This document shows positions 27,627 through 36,583 of a stretch of 64,000 nt of DNA, one piece after another. Source of the stretch: Saccharopolyspora montiporae (GTDB taxonomy: Bacteria > Actinomycetota > Actinomycetes > Mycobacteriales > Pseudonocardiaceae); NCBI RefSeq assembly GCF_015209505.1, contig NZ_JADEYC010000018.1, positions 124,001 through 188,000 of the forward strand. Reading direction: 5' to 3'. The stretch's first letter is position 1. Each line of letters starts with the position of its first letter. The notes below the pieces were generated by a model, which was not told the DNA's origin, did not search any database, and was given only the letters and a program-made list of their open reading frames with translations. The position numbers were made by a program, and so were the translations under genes.

Positions 27627-28376
27627 ATGTCCGCGGTGACGTCGACGGCGGTGCTGGACGGCATGCCACCGGGCAACGGGGTGTCCGTGGGAGTGCCGGC
27701 CGCCGGATCGGGTGGGCCCGGTGCGGGCCGGGTGCTGCCCACGCGGACGGAACTGGCGGCCGTGCTGCCGTGGCCGGGACTGCGCCGCGGCAGCACGGTT
27801 GCGGTGCACGGTTCGGTGTCCCTGCTGTTCGCGCTGCTGGCGGAGGCGACAGCGGGCGGTTCCTGGGCCGCGGTGGTGGGCCTGTCCGGGATCAGCCTGG
27901 TCGCCGCTGCCGAAACCGGGGTGGAGCTCGCCCGGCTGGCCGTGGTGCCGGACCCTGGCTCCGATCCGCCCGGGGTGATCGCCGCACTGCTGGACGGGCT
28001 CGACCTGGTCGCGGTGGGCGGCACCGCGGGGCTGGCCGAGCAGGACGCCCGACGGCTGTCCGCTCGGGCGCGGAACCGGGGCTCGGTGCTGCTGCCGTTC
28101 GGGGAGTGGCCGGGAGCGGAGGTTCGGCTCGACTGCACCGATGCGCGGTGGCGGGGCATCGGCAGCGGGCACGGCCATCTGCGGGAGAGGTCGGTCGCGC
28201 TGCGCTCCACCGGGCGCGGGGCCGCGTCCCGGCCGCGCACGTGCCGGGTGCTGCTGCCCGGCAGCGGCGGCGCCCCGGGTGGTTTCGACGAACAGGCCGA
28301 TGTCGGCGAGAACTCCTCCGGTGAACCGGCCGGGATGCCCGGGCCCGTCCCGCGGCTGCGGCCGGTGGCGGGATGA
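27627..28376 (+). CDS. ImuA-like SOS mutagenesis protein
   Basis: 249 residues, RecA-fold-like accessory of the mutagenic translesion cassette. TELAAVLPWPGLRRGSTVAVHG resembles the RecA/ImuA N-terminal strand and loop but the Walker A Gly-Lys-Thr is not intact, as reported for mycobacterial ImuA'. Start ATG at 27627 follows GGAAGG; the open frame further upstream covers the SOS promoter and is not coding. It is co-translated with imuB (ATGA overlap). The C-terminal 40 residues are low complexity. Identity comes mainly from position before imuB and dnaE2. Confidence 0.75.
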   Translation: MSAVTSTAVLDGMPPGNGVSVGVPAAGSGGPGAGRVLPTRTELAAVLPWPGLRRGSTVAVHGSVSLLFALLAEATAGGSWAAVVGLSGISLVAAAETGVELARLAVVPDPGSDPPGVIAALLDGLDLVAVGGTAGLAEQDARRLSARARNRGSVLLPFGEWPGAEVRLDCTDARWRGIGSGHGHLRERSVALRSTGRGAASRPRTCRVLLPGSGGAPGGFDEQADVGENSSGEPAGMPGPVPRLRPVAG

Positions 28377-29980
28377 GTCCGGCGCAGCCCCGCCGCCTCG
28401 TCGTGTGGTGCCCGGACTGGCCGGTGGTGGCCGCGGGGCGGGCGGTCGGCGCCGATCCGCTCACCCCGGCGGCGGTCTTCACCGCCAACCGCGTCGTGGC
28501 GTGCTCGGCGGTCGCCCGGCGCAGCGGAGTGGGCCGCGGGATGCGTCGGCGGGAAGCCCAGGGCCGCTGCCCCGGTCTGCTGGTGCACGAGCACGATCCC
28601 GGCCGGGAAGCCAGGTTCTTCGAACCGGTTGCTGCTGCGGTGGAATCGCTCGTGCCCGGTGTCGAGGTCGTGCGCCCCGGGCTGATTGCCGTGCCGGCGC
28701 GCGGGCCCGCGCGCTACTTCGGTTCCGAGGAGGCCGCGGGCGAGCGGCTGGTGGACCAGGTCGCCGCGCAGGCCGGGGTGGAGTGCCAGGTCGGCGCGGC
28801 GGACGGGCTGTTCGCGGCGATCCTGGCGGCCCGCAGCGGTGTTCAGGTCGAGCCCGGGGGCAGCGGCGGGTTCCTGGCGGAGCGGGATGTCGAGGAACTG
28901 GACCGACTGCTGGAACCGTCCGCCGCGCGCGACCTGGTGGCTCTGCTGCGCAGGCTGGGCATCACCACGTTGGGCCGGTTCGCGGGCCTGCCCGCGGGGG
29001 ATGTGGCGACCCGGTTCGGCGCGGCTGCTCTCGCCGCGCACCGCGCGGCCGGCGGTGTGGAAGAGCGCCCGGTGCAGCGGCGCAGCCCCTCCCCGGATCT
29101 GGCGGTCACCGAGCAGTTCGACCCGCCGGTCGAGCGGGTGGACGCGGCGGCTTTCGCCGCCAAGGCGATGGCCGACCGGTTGCACGCGCAGCTGCGCGAG
29201 AAGGGGATCGCCTGCACCCGGCTGGGCATCTCGGCGCATACCGGCAACGGCGAGGAGTTGCACCGGGTGTGGCGCTGCGCGGAACCGCTGACCCCGGCGG
29301 GCACCGCCGACCGGGTGCGGTGGCAGCTGGACGGCTGGCTGACCGGGCGCAGCGCTGCGCAGCGTCCCACGGCGGGCGTGCACCGCCTGGTCCTCGCCCC
29401 GGAGGAGGTAGTGCCGAGCGGCAGCCTGCAGCTGGACCTGCTGGAGGCCACCACCGGTGCGGCCGATGCCCGCGCCGGCCGGGCGCTCACCCGCGTGCAG
29501 GGGATGCTCGGCCCGGATGGCGTGCTCACCGCGGTGCTCGGCGGCGGGCGGGATCCGCGCGACCGGATCCGGTTGGTCCCGTGGGGCGATGAGCGGGTTC
29601 CCGCGCTGCAGCCGGATCTGCCGTGGCCCGGGCGGGTGCCGCCGCCGTCGCCGTCGGTGGTGCCGGACGAGCCGTGGTCGGTGGCGGTGCTGGATGCGGA
29701 CGAACGCCCGGTGGAGGTCTCGCCCCGGAACCTGTTGACCGGGGCGCCGTGCCGGGTGGTGCTTGGAGGGGGCAGGTCGCGCGCGGTTTCCCGCTGGGCG
29801 GGGCCGTGGCCGAACGTCGAGCGCTGGTGGCTGGGAGTCGGGGGCGGTGCCGGGGATGCCCGGCGTTCGGTGCGGATGCAGGTGGTGCTGGCCGACGTTC
29901 CCGGTTCCCCGGCGGGAGAAGTGGCGTTGTTGCTGGTCGCGGAGTGCGGCAGCTGGTGGGTGCAGGGCACCTACCGGTGA
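28373..29980 (+). CDS. imuB: ImuB-like inactive Y-family DNA polymerase
   Basis: 535 residues. The N-terminal RRLVVWCPDWPVVAAG is the Y-family motif with Asp in CPDWP, but the catalytic carboxylates expected after it (SIDE-type motif) are not seen: the equivalent region reads PGLIAVPARGPARYFG. This fits ImuB, a polymerase-like hub that loses catalysis and recruits DnaE2 and the beta clamp. Finger/thumb DNA-binding repeats LLRRLGITTLGRFAGLPAGDV follow. It overlaps imuA by 4 bases and shares its LexA control. Confidence 0.88.
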   Translation: MSPAQPRRLVVWCPDWPVVAAGRAVGADPLTPAAVFTANRVVACSAVARRSGVGRGMRRREAQGRCPGLLVHEHDPGREARFFEPVAAAVESLVPGVEVVRPGLIAVPARGPARYFGSEEAAGERLVDQVAAQAGVECQVGAADGLFAAILAARSGVQVEPGGSGGFLAERDVEELDRLLEPSAARDLVALLRRLGITTLGRFAGLPAGDVATRFGAAALAAHRAAGGVEERPVQRRSPSPDLAVTEQFDPPVERVDAAAFAAKAMADRLHAQLREKGIACTRLGISAHTGNGEELHRVWRCAEPLTPAGTADRVRWQLDGWLTGRSAAQRPTAGVHRLVLAPEEVVPSGSLQLDLLEATTGAADARAGRALTRVQGMLGPDGVLTAVLGGGRDPRDRIRLVPWGDERVPALQPDLPWPGRVPPPSPSVVPDEPWSVAVLDADERPVEVSPRNLLTGAPCRVVLGGGRSRAVSRWAGPWPNVERWWLGVGGGAGDARRSVRMQVVLADVPGSPAGEVALLLVAECGSWWVQGTYR

Positions 29981-29983
29981 TCG

Positions 29984-29999
29984 GGGAACACTCGTTCGA
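29984..29999. promoter_or_regulatory. Degenerate LexA box upstream of dnaE2
   Basis: GGGAAC-ACTC-GTTCGA: right half perfect, left half two mismatches. It lies just after the imuB stop, 49 bases before the second box. Confidence 0.45.
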
Positions 30000-30032
30000 G
30001 TTGTATCCGGTTGATGCGCTGGCTTCGTCGAT

Positions 30033-30048
30033 TCGAACTGGAGTTCAA
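30033..30048. promoter_or_regulatory. LexA (SOS) box at the dnaE2 start
   Basis: TCGAAC-TGGA-GTTCAA, one mismatch from consensus, ending 7 bases before the dnaE2 ATG. Binding here would block both transcription start and any short leader. Confidence 0.75.
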
Positions 30049-30055
30049 TGTGGTC

Positions 30056-33000
30056 ATGAGTGGATTCAACCCCCCGCAGACCTGGTCGAACCTCGAAAAG
30101 GCGCTGTCCGGAAGGGCTGTGAGCGCGGATGTTCCGGAAAGCGCTTCGGTGCGGCCGGTTTCGCCGCCAGAGCCGATTGTTCCGGCGACCGGGTACGCGG
30201 AACTGCACGCGCACTCCAACTTCAGCTTCCTGGATGGGGCCAGTCATCCGGAGGAGCTCGCCGCGGAGGCCGCCAGGCTCGGGTTGGAGGCAGTGGCGCT
30301 CACCGACCACGACGGTCTGTACGGGGTGGTCCGGTTCGCCGAGGCCGCCGCCGAGCACGGGGTGCGCACGGTGTTCGGTGCGGAGCTGAGCCTGGGGCTG
30401 ACCGGTCCGCAGAACGGCGTCCCGGACCCGGAGGGCGGGCACCTGCTGGTGCTGGCCGGGGAGCCGACCGGGTACGCGAAGCTCGCCTCGGCCATCAGCG
30501 AGGCCCAGTTGGCGGGAGGTGAGAAGGGGCGGCCGGTGTACGAGCTGGAGCGGTTGGCCGCGGTCGCGGACGGGCACTGGCAGGTGCTCACCGGCTGCCG
30601 CAAGGGTGCGGTGCGCTCGGCGCTCGCCCGGGAGGGTGCTTCCGGTGCTGCGCGGGAACTGGACCGGCTGGTCGGCCTCTTCGGGCGGGACCGGGTGGCG
30701 GTGGAGCTCACCGAGCACGGGATGCCGGAGGATTCCGACCGCAACGACGCCCTGGCCGAGCTGGCGCACCGGGCTGGAGTGTCCACTGTGGCCACCACTG
30801 GCGCGCACCTGGCTTCCCCGGAGCGAGCGCGCATGGCCTCGGTGCTGGCGGCGGTGCGCGCCCGACGCAGCTTGGACGAGATGGACGGCTGGTTACCCGG
30901 GTGGGCGGGCAGTTACCTGCGTTCCGGCGACGAGATGGCGGAGCTGTTCTCCCGGCATCCCGCGGCGGTGCGCCGGGCCGCCGATCTCGGTCGGGAACTC
31001 GCTTTCGATCTTCGACTGGTCGCTCCGCAACTGCCGCCGTTCGACGTGCCGGCCGGGCACACCGAAGCCAGCTGGCTGCGCGAGCTGACCTACCGCGGGG
31101 CGCTGGAGCGTTACGGGCCGCCGGAGCAGAACCGGGCGGAGTACCGGCAGATCGAGCGCGAGCTGTCCCTGATCGAGCAGCTGGGGTTCCCGGGGTACTT
31201 CCTGGTGGTGCACGACATCGTCGAGTTCTGTGCGCAGAACCGGATCCTGTGCCAGGGCCGCGGTTCCGCGGCCAATTCCGCCGTCTGCTTCGCCCTGCGG
31301 ATCACCAATGCGGATCCGGTCCGCTACCAGTTGCTGTTCGAGCGCTTCCTGGCCCCGGAGCGGGACGGGCCGCCGGACATCGACCTGGACATCGAATCGG
31401 ACCGCCGCGAGGAGGCCATCCAGCATGTCTACGACAAGTACGGGCGACTGCACGCAGCCCAGGTGGCCAATGTGATCGGCTACCGCCCGCGTTCCGCGGT
31501 CCGCGACGTCGCCCGCGCCCTCGGTCACTCGCCGGGCCGGCAGGACGCTTGGAGCAAGGAGATCGAGCACTGGGGCCCGCTCCCGGCGGATTCCGCGATC
31601 CCCGGGCCCGTCCGGGAGCTGGCCGATGAGCTCATGGGCTTCCCGCGGCATCTCGGCATCCACTCCGGGGGGATGGTGATCTGCCACCGCCCGGTGACCG
31701 AGGTCTGCCCGGTGGAATGGGCACGCATGCCGGGACGCAGCGTCCTGCAGTGGGACAAGGACGACTGCGCCACCACCGGTCTGGTCAAGTTCGACCTGCT
31801 CGGTCTGGGGATGCTCTCGGTGCTGCGTTACGCGATCGACCTGGTGCAGGAGCACCACGGGGTCGAGGTGGACCTCGGCGAGCTGGACCTGGCCGACGAC
31901 GAGGTGTACGCGATGCTGTGCCGTGCGGATGCCGTCGGGGTCTTCCAGGTGGAGAGCCGCGCCCAGCTGGCCACCTTGCCCCGGCTCAAGCCCCGGGAGT
32001 TCTACGACCTGGTGGTGGAAGTGGCGCTGATCCGGCCCGGCCCGATCCAGGGAGGCTCGGTGCATCCCTACATCCGCAGGCGGAACGGCTTGGAGGAGTG
32101 GGATTTCGAGCATCCGCAGATGGCCGGTGCCCTGGGCAGGACTCTGGGGGTGCCGCTCTTCCAAGAGCAGCTGATGCAGCTGGCCGTCGATGTCGCCGGG
32201 TTCACCGCGGCCGAGGCCGACCAGCTGCGGCGTGCGATGGGCGCCAAGCGCTCGGAGGAGCGCATGGCGCGGCTCCGGGACAGGTTGTTCGACGGGATGG
32301 CGGCCAACGGCATCACCGGTGAGCTGGCCGAGAGCATCTACACTCGGTTGCTCGCTTTCGCCAACTACGGTTTCCCGGAGAGCCACGCCTTGAGCTTCGC
32401 GCTGCTGGTGTTCGCCAGCGCCTGGTTCAAGTACTACTACCCGGCGTCGTTCTGCGCCGCACTGCTCAAAGCGCAACCGATGGGCTTCTACTCGCCGCAA
32501 TCCCTGGTGGCCGATGCGCGGCGGCACGGGGTCCTGGTGCGCGGCCCGGACATCAACGCCAGCCGGGTGCACGCGGACCTGGAACCCGACCAGGGCAGCA
32601 CGGAGGGCCACGCCGTCCGGTTGGGGCTGAGCGAGGTGCGCAACCTCGGCGCGGAGGTGACCGAGGAGCTGGTGGCGGAACGCCGGGCGAACGGGCCGTA
32701 TGCGGACATGAGCGATGCGGCGCGAAGGGTGCGGCTGACGACCGCCCAGCTGGAGGCGCTGGCCACGGCAGGCGCACTGGACTGCTTCGGCCTGTCCCGG
32801 CGCGAAGCGCTCTGGCACGCGGCGGCGGCCGCCGGCGATCGTCCCGACCGGCTGCCGGGAACCACCGTCTCGACCGAGGCCCCGGCGCTACCGGGTATGG
32901 ACGAGGTGGAGCTGGCCGCAGCGGACGTATGGGCTACCGGTGTTTCGCCGACCAGCTATCCGATCCAGTTCGCCCGGCCCGAGCTCGATCGCGTGGGGGC

Positions 33001-33310
33001 CGTCCGGCTCGCCGATCTATCCACTGTGGACGACGGTGTTCGCGTGCTGATCGGCGGTGCCGTCACGCACCGGCAACGGCCCGCTACGGCCGGCGGGATC
33101 ACGTTCCTGAACCTGGAGGACGAAACGGGGATGGTGAACGTCATGTGCTCACCCGGCCTGTGGTCCCGTTACCGGAAGGTCGCCCGGAGCAGCCCGGCCC
33201 TGCTCATCCGTGGAGTCCTGGAATCCGCGGAGGGGGTGATCAACATCAGGGCCGACCGACTGCAGCACCTGGACGTGCGGATCCCGACCGAGTCTCGGGA
33301 CTTCCACTGA
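30056..33310 (+). CDS. dnaE2: Error-prone DNA polymerase III alpha
   Basis: C-family polymerase for SOS mutagenesis, 1,084 residues. PHP domain at the N-terminus (YAELHAHSNFSFLDGAS, LTDHDGLYGVVRF), palm aspartates in GPPDIDLDIESDR, and helix-hairpin and OB-fold parts at the C-terminus (TFLNLEDETGMVNVMCSPGLW). It lacks the extended tau-binding tail of replicative DnaE. The ATG at 30056 starts a segment SGFNPPQTWSNLEKAL like mycobacterial DnaE2; the upstream in-frame ATGs overlap the LexA box. It can be read with imuA-imuB or from its own LexA promoter. Confidence 0.93.
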   Translation: MSGFNPPQTWSNLEKALSGRAVSADVPESASVRPVSPPEPIVPATGYAELHAHSNFSFLDGASHPEELAAEAARLGLEAVALTDHDGLYGVVRFAEAAAEHGVRTVFGAELSLGLTGPQNGVPDPEGGHLLVLAGEPTGYAKLASAISEAQLAGGEKGRPVYELERLAAVADGHWQVLTGCRKGAVRSALAREGASGAARELDRLVGLFGRDRVAVELTEHGMPEDSDRNDALAELAHRAGVSTVATTGAHLASPERARMASVLAAVRARRSLDEMDGWLPGWAGSYLRSGDEMAELFSRHPAAVRRAADLGRELAFDLRLVAPQLPPFDVPAGHTEASWLRELTYRGALERYGPPEQNRAEYRQIERELSLIEQLGFPGYFLVVHDIVEFCAQNRILCQGRGSAANSAVCFALRITNADPVRYQLLFERFLAPERDGPPDIDLDIESDRREEAIQHVYDKYGRLHAAQVANVIGYRPRSAVRDVARALGHSPGRQDAWSKEIEHWGPLPADSAIPGPVRELADELMGFPRHLGIHSGGMVICHRPVTEVCPVEWARMPGRSVLQWDKDDCATTGLVKFDLLGLGMLSVLRYAIDLVQEHHGVEVDLGELDLADDEVYAMLCRADAVGVFQVESRAQLATLPRLKPREFYDLVVEVALIRPGPIQGGSVHPYIRRRNGLEEWDFEHPQMAGALGRTLGVPLFQEQLMQLAVDVAGFTAAEADQLRRAMGAKRSEERMARLRDRLFDGMAANGITGELAESIYTRLLAFANYGFPESHALSFALLVFASAWFKYYYPASFCAALLKAQPMGFYSPQSLVADARRHGVLVRGPDINASRVHADLEPDQGSTEGHAVRLGLSEVRNLGAEVTEELVAERRANGPYADMSDAARRVRLTTAQLEALATAGALDCFGLSRREALWHAAAAAGDRPDRLPGTTVSTEAPALPGMDEVELAAADVWATGVSPTSYPIQFARPELDRVGAVRLADLSTVDDGVRVLIGGAVTHRQRPATAGGITFLNLEDETGMVNVMCSPGLWSRYRKVARSSPALLIRGVLESAEGVINIRADRLQHLDVRIPTESRDFH

Positions 33311-33765
33311 GCTCCCCACGCACACCGGGCTCCCCACGCACACCGGGCTCGTCACGCACAACGGGCTCGTCAGGTCCACTGGGAACTCCACGTCCACCGA
33401 GTGCGCGTGCCCTCGGCTCCCGGTGCGGGTGCGGTCCCGCCGTCGCGGACGGCACGCGGCGGTGCGCAATCTTGATAACCGAACCACGCGACCTGAGCTC
33501 GGCGTTCGCGGTGGCGAACGGCTCCACCCCTCCCGGGGCCGATCGCCACGCGCGTGGGCGCCGCGCGCCGGACGCGGTGGAGGAATCCGCCGCGTCCGGC
33601 GCACCCGGCCGGCCTCCCCAGCGGCGGTCCCAGCCGAACCGCCGCTGGACCGCTTGAGCCGCCCATCGGGGCAGACCCCGCTGGACAGACCTCGCTGGAC
33701 AGACCTCGCCGAGCGGACCCGCCGGACGGACCCCGCCAGGCCGAGCACGCCGGGCAGGAACAGCA
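33311..33765. repeat. 455-base intergenic region with two tandem-repeat tracts
   Basis: No supported gene. Right after the dnaE2 stop five 18-base units run from 33312 to 33401, the first two identical (CTCCCCACGCACACCGGG) and the next three progressively degenerate. From about 33674 to 33735 there is a ~14-base period repeat (AGACCTCGCTGGAC-like). Open frames through here (for example minus 33246-33527) encode low-complexity repeats and lack good starts. It might be slippage-grown spacer or a decayed gene. Confidence 0.6.
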
Positions 33766-34572
33766 TCACGAACCCTGGGCCGCCCGGGTGATGTACTCGA
33801 TCATCTTCTCGGGCGGGCCGCCTTGCTGCTGCACCTCCGCCGGGTTGTCCACGACGATCCGGCGGTTCGCCTCCCGGATTTCGGGGTCACCGCCGTCGAA
33901 CTGCTCCAGCAGCTCCATCCACCGGGCCGCCAGCGCGCGGACTCGGGGCTCGGTGGGGTCCGTGCCCGCGTCCATCTCGGCCTGCACCTGCGCGATCAGC
34001 TGCGGCCATTCGGCTTCCACCGCCGCGATGGCTTCCTCGCCCAGGCGCTCCCGGCGGGTCTGCAGCGTGGCGAGCTGCTCCGCGGTGTAGTACGCGTTGA
34101 TCTTCTCGTTCATCCTGGTCACCTCTTCGACCAACTCCAGCAGGTCCGACGGGAGCGGAGCAGCGGTGCGCAGTCCGCCCAGCAGTGCCGCCAGCCGATC
34201 CCGCAACCGCCGCTGCGCGGCGATCTGGGCGTCGACGTGCGCCAGGTGCCGGGACAGCACTCCTGCCAGCATCCGGTTGCCGTGCGCCGCAGCCGGTTCG
34301 GTGGAGCCCTGCTCGGTGGAGCCCTGTTTGCCGGGATCCTGTTTGCCGGGGTCCTGTTCGCGGGACCCCAGCACGTCGGCGATCGCGTCCAGCGACAGCC
34401 CGAGATCGCGCAACGCCACCACCTCGTACAGCCGCCGCACATCGGCGTCGCCGTAGAGCCGGTGCCCGGAGCCGGTCCGCGCCGAGGGGCGTACCAGGCC
34501 GATCCGGTCCCAGTGGTGCAACGCGCGCACCGTGAGCCCCGCCCGCTCGGCGATCTCACCGACCTTCCACAC
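33766..34572 (-). CDS. MerR-family regulator with TipAS domain
   Basis: Effector-sensing activator, 268 residues. MerR HTH at residues 2-70 (VGEIAERAGLTVRALHHWDRIGLVRPS), a coiled-coil dimerisation helix broken by a repeat-encoded insert, and a C-terminal TipAS drug-binding domain from about 150 (INAYYTAEQLATLQTRRERLG). The start is GTG at 34572, with an ideal GGAGGTGA five bases upstream; longer frames exist. An in-frame 15-base tandem repeat adds EQDPGKQDPGKQGSTEQGSTE inside the linker. Target genes are unknown; antibiotic sensing is known for the family. Confidence 0.85.
   Translation of the reverse strand: MWKVGEIAERAGLTVRALHHWDRIGLVRPSARTGSGHRLYGDADVRRLYEVVALRDLGLSLDAIADVLGSREQDPGKQDPGKQGSTEQGSTEPAAAHGNRMLAGVLSRHLAHVDAQIAAQRRLRDRLAALLGGLRTAAPLPSDLLELVEEVTRMNEKINAYYTAEQLATLQTRRERLGEEAIAAVEAEWPQLIAQVQAEMDAGTDPTEPRVRALAARWMELLEQFDGGDPEIREANRRIVVDNPAEVQQQGGPPEKMIEYITRAAQGS
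34300..34372 (-). repeat. In-frame 15-base tandem repeat in the MerR/TipAS linker
   Basis: Four 15-base units (two GGTGGAGCCCTGxxx, then two GCCGGGxTCCTGTTx) and a weaker fifth give a Gly/Ser/Thr/Gln/Asp-Pro pentapeptide repeat between the DNA-binding and ligand domains. Confidence 0.75.
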
Positions 34573-34722
34573 CGGGATCACCTCCGCGTTCTCGTCGGAA
34601 CCACCCGCTCGTCGGGCGGCACCCGCGATCCTGCTTCCCGACGCCGCGTCAGGTTCAAGCGTGCGCCGGAAATACCAGGTCACCGAATGTCGGGACGGTG
34701 TCCCGGGTGCGATCCCGCCGGC

Positions 34723-36000
34723 TCAGCCCGCCGCGCAGCGGCGCAGGACCAGCACGGCGTAGGCCGCCGCGGCCCGGCGCAGGTCCGCCAGTCCGACGTG
34801 CTCGTCGTGCGCGTGCGCATAGCTGACGTCTCCCGGCCCGTACTGCAGCGTCGGAATACCCGCGGCCGCGTACTGGCGCAGGTCGGTGCCGTACGGGGCG
34901 CCTACCGCCGCCGGTGCCGCTCCGCCGGTGGCGGCGACCGCATCCCGCGTCTGCTCCAGCAGTGGATGCCCGTCCGGCAACCGTCCGCTGGTGAACACCC
35001 CGCCGGGCCAGCTGACCCGGACCGGGTGTTCGGCCAGCCAGGGATCCGCCACGCATGCCTGCTGCACCGCGGCCTCGAACTCGGCCTTGGCCCGCGCGAC
35101 CGGTTCGTCCAGCAGCACCCCGTACCGGCCCTCGGCCACCGCAAGGTCCGGCACGCTGCTCGCCCAGTCACCGGCCCGGGCCATACCGACCGAGAGCGGG
35201 TACGGGACGTCCAGGTGCGCGACCAGCGGATCGGGGTCGGCGTTGCGCCGCGTTTCGAGCTCGCGCAGCGCCGGGAGCAACTCGGCGAGCTTGTCCAGCG
35301 CGCTCACGCCCCGATAGCTGGTGGAGCCGTGCGTGGCCCGGCCCGGCACCTCCAGCCGGAAAGTCAGCGAACCGCCGTTGGCGGCGACGATCGTGTCCGA
35401 ACTGGGCTCGGCCAGTACGCAGGCCTTCCCTCGGTGTCCCCGCCGCAGCGTGGCGAACGCGCCCAGCCCGCCGTCCTCCTCACCGACCACGGCGTGCACC
35501 GCGACCGGATCGCGCAGCCGCACACCACAGGCCCGCACGGCCTGCAGTGCACCGAAGACCGCCGCGAGGCCGCCCTTCATATCGCAGGTGCCGCGCCCCG
35601 CGGCGATCCCGTCCGCGATGCGCAGCGCATACGGGTCCCGGTCCGGCCAGCGGTCGAGGTCGCCCGGCGGGACCACGTCGGTGTGCCCGCAGAACACCAG
35701 CGCGGGCTCCTCCCCACCGCGGCTCACCCCCACGCACCCGTGCGCCGCGGTGCGTTCGGCCTCCTGCCCGGGAAAGCCGTCCAGTCCGGTCAGCTCGTCC
35801 AAGTCGATGCGCCAGTGGTCCACCTCGTGGCCGAGGGAGCGCAGCCGGTCGGCGCACCACTGTTGGGACCGCAGTTCCCCGTCGGTGCCGCCGACGCTGG
35901 GGATCGCCACGAGCTCGCGGAGATCGCGCACGATGCCGTCCAGGTCGATGGCGTCCACCACGCGGCGTTCGAGGTCGGACAGTGTTCGTCGGTCGCTCAC
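34723..36000 (-). CDS. M20-family metallopeptidase (ArgE/DapE-like)
   Basis: Two-zinc amidohydrolase, 425 residues. Metal and catalytic residues: CGHTDVVPPGD (first His and Asp), GRGTCDMKGGLAA (bridging Asp), GEEDGG (catalytic Glu), and HAHDEHVG near the C-terminus (last His). A central dimerisation lid lies at about 205-320. The substrate, an N-acyl amino acid or dipeptide, is not determined. The GTG at 36000 is chosen over an in-frame ATG at 36018; the divergent uspA gene begins 58 bases away, so they share a control region. Confidence 0.85.
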   Translation of the reverse strand: MSDRRTLSDLERRVVDAIDLDGIVRDLRELVAIPSVGGTDGELRSQQWCADRLRSLGHEVDHWRIDLDELTGLDGFPGQEAERTAAHGCVGVSRGGEEPALVFCGHTDVVPPGDLDRWPDRDPYALRIADGIAAGRGTCDMKGGLAAVFGALQAVRACGVRLRDPVAVHAVVGEEDGGLGAFATLRRGHRGKACVLAEPSSDTIVAANGGSLTFRLEVPGRATHGSTSYRGVSALDKLAELLPALRELETRRNADPDPLVAHLDVPYPLSVGMARAGDWASSVPDLAVAEGRYGVLLDEPVARAKAEFEAAVQQACVADPWLAEHPVRVSWPGGVFTSGRLPDGHPLLEQTRDAVAATGGAAPAAVGAPYGTDLRQYAAAGIPTLQYGPGDVSYAHAHDEHVGLADLRRAAAAYAVLVLRRCAAG

Positions 36001-36045
36001 GGCCCGAGTGTGCCGCATGTGTGCCGGACCCGGATGCGCGCCCAA

Positions 36046-36051
36046 TACCAT
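36046..36051 (+). promoter_or_regulatory. -10 element for leaderless UspA gene
   Basis: TACCAT ends six bases before the GTG at 36058, so transcription probably starts at the initiation codon. No ribosome site is seen. Confidence 0.4.
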
Positions 36052-36057
36052 CTCCGC

Positions 36058-36519
36058 GTGGCCGGAGGTGACAGCACCGAGCAGGGTTTCGAAATCGGCA
36101 AGGACGGGCTGGGCGGCATCGTCGTCGGCATGGACGGCAGCCCCGCGAGCTTCCACGCCGCGGCATGGGCGGCCGGTCTCGCGCGGCGGGAACGCGCTCG
36201 TCTGGTGCTGGTCTACATCGAGGCGGTCGGCGGCGTCGCCTACTGGTCGCCGATGGGCGTGGCCGTGGCGAGCGAAGCCGCCCAGAGCCTCGTCGAGGAG
36301 CTGAAGAAGGAAGTGGTCGCCCACCTGGAATGGGTCGACATCAGCTGGGATTTCGTGCACCAGCGCGGAGATCCCGCCGTGGGGCTGGAACAGGTGGCCG
36401 AGCAATACCGCGCCGACCTCATCGTGGTCGGCCGGTCCCGGCGCCGCGGTGGGCTGCTCGGCACGGTGCCGGCGACGCTGGTCGTCGACGCGGTCCGCCC
36501 CGTCGTCGTCGTGCCGTGA
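36058..36519 (+). CDS. Universal stress protein, UspA family
   Basis: Single-domain Usp, 153 residues, with the ATP-binding loop IVVGRSRRRGGLLGTVPATL and VVVGMDGSPASFHAAAWA at the N-terminus. These bind ATP and help in stress and dormancy. The start is a GTG at 36058. It diverges from the M20 peptidase and converges on the methyltransferase. Its first ~20 residues (AGGDSTEQGFEIGKDGLGG) are a non-conserved extension. Confidence 0.85.
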   Translation: MAGGDSTEQGFEIGKDGLGGIVVGMDGSPASFHAAAWAAGLARRERARLVLVYIEAVGGVAYWSPMGVAVASEAAQSLVEELKKEVVAHLEWVDISWDFVHQRGDPAVGLEQVAEQYRADLIVVGRSRRRGGLLGTVPATLVVDAVRPVVVVP

Positions 36520-36583
36520 ACCACCGCATCTCCGAACGACCGCGTCCCCGAACCGCGACCGGCCGGTCGACGCGGCGACCCGA

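Noticed and set aside
33246..33527. Minus-strand frame of 93 codons
   Set aside because: It is dominated by the 18-base repeat translation, with the ribosome site touching its GTG; not supported as a gene.
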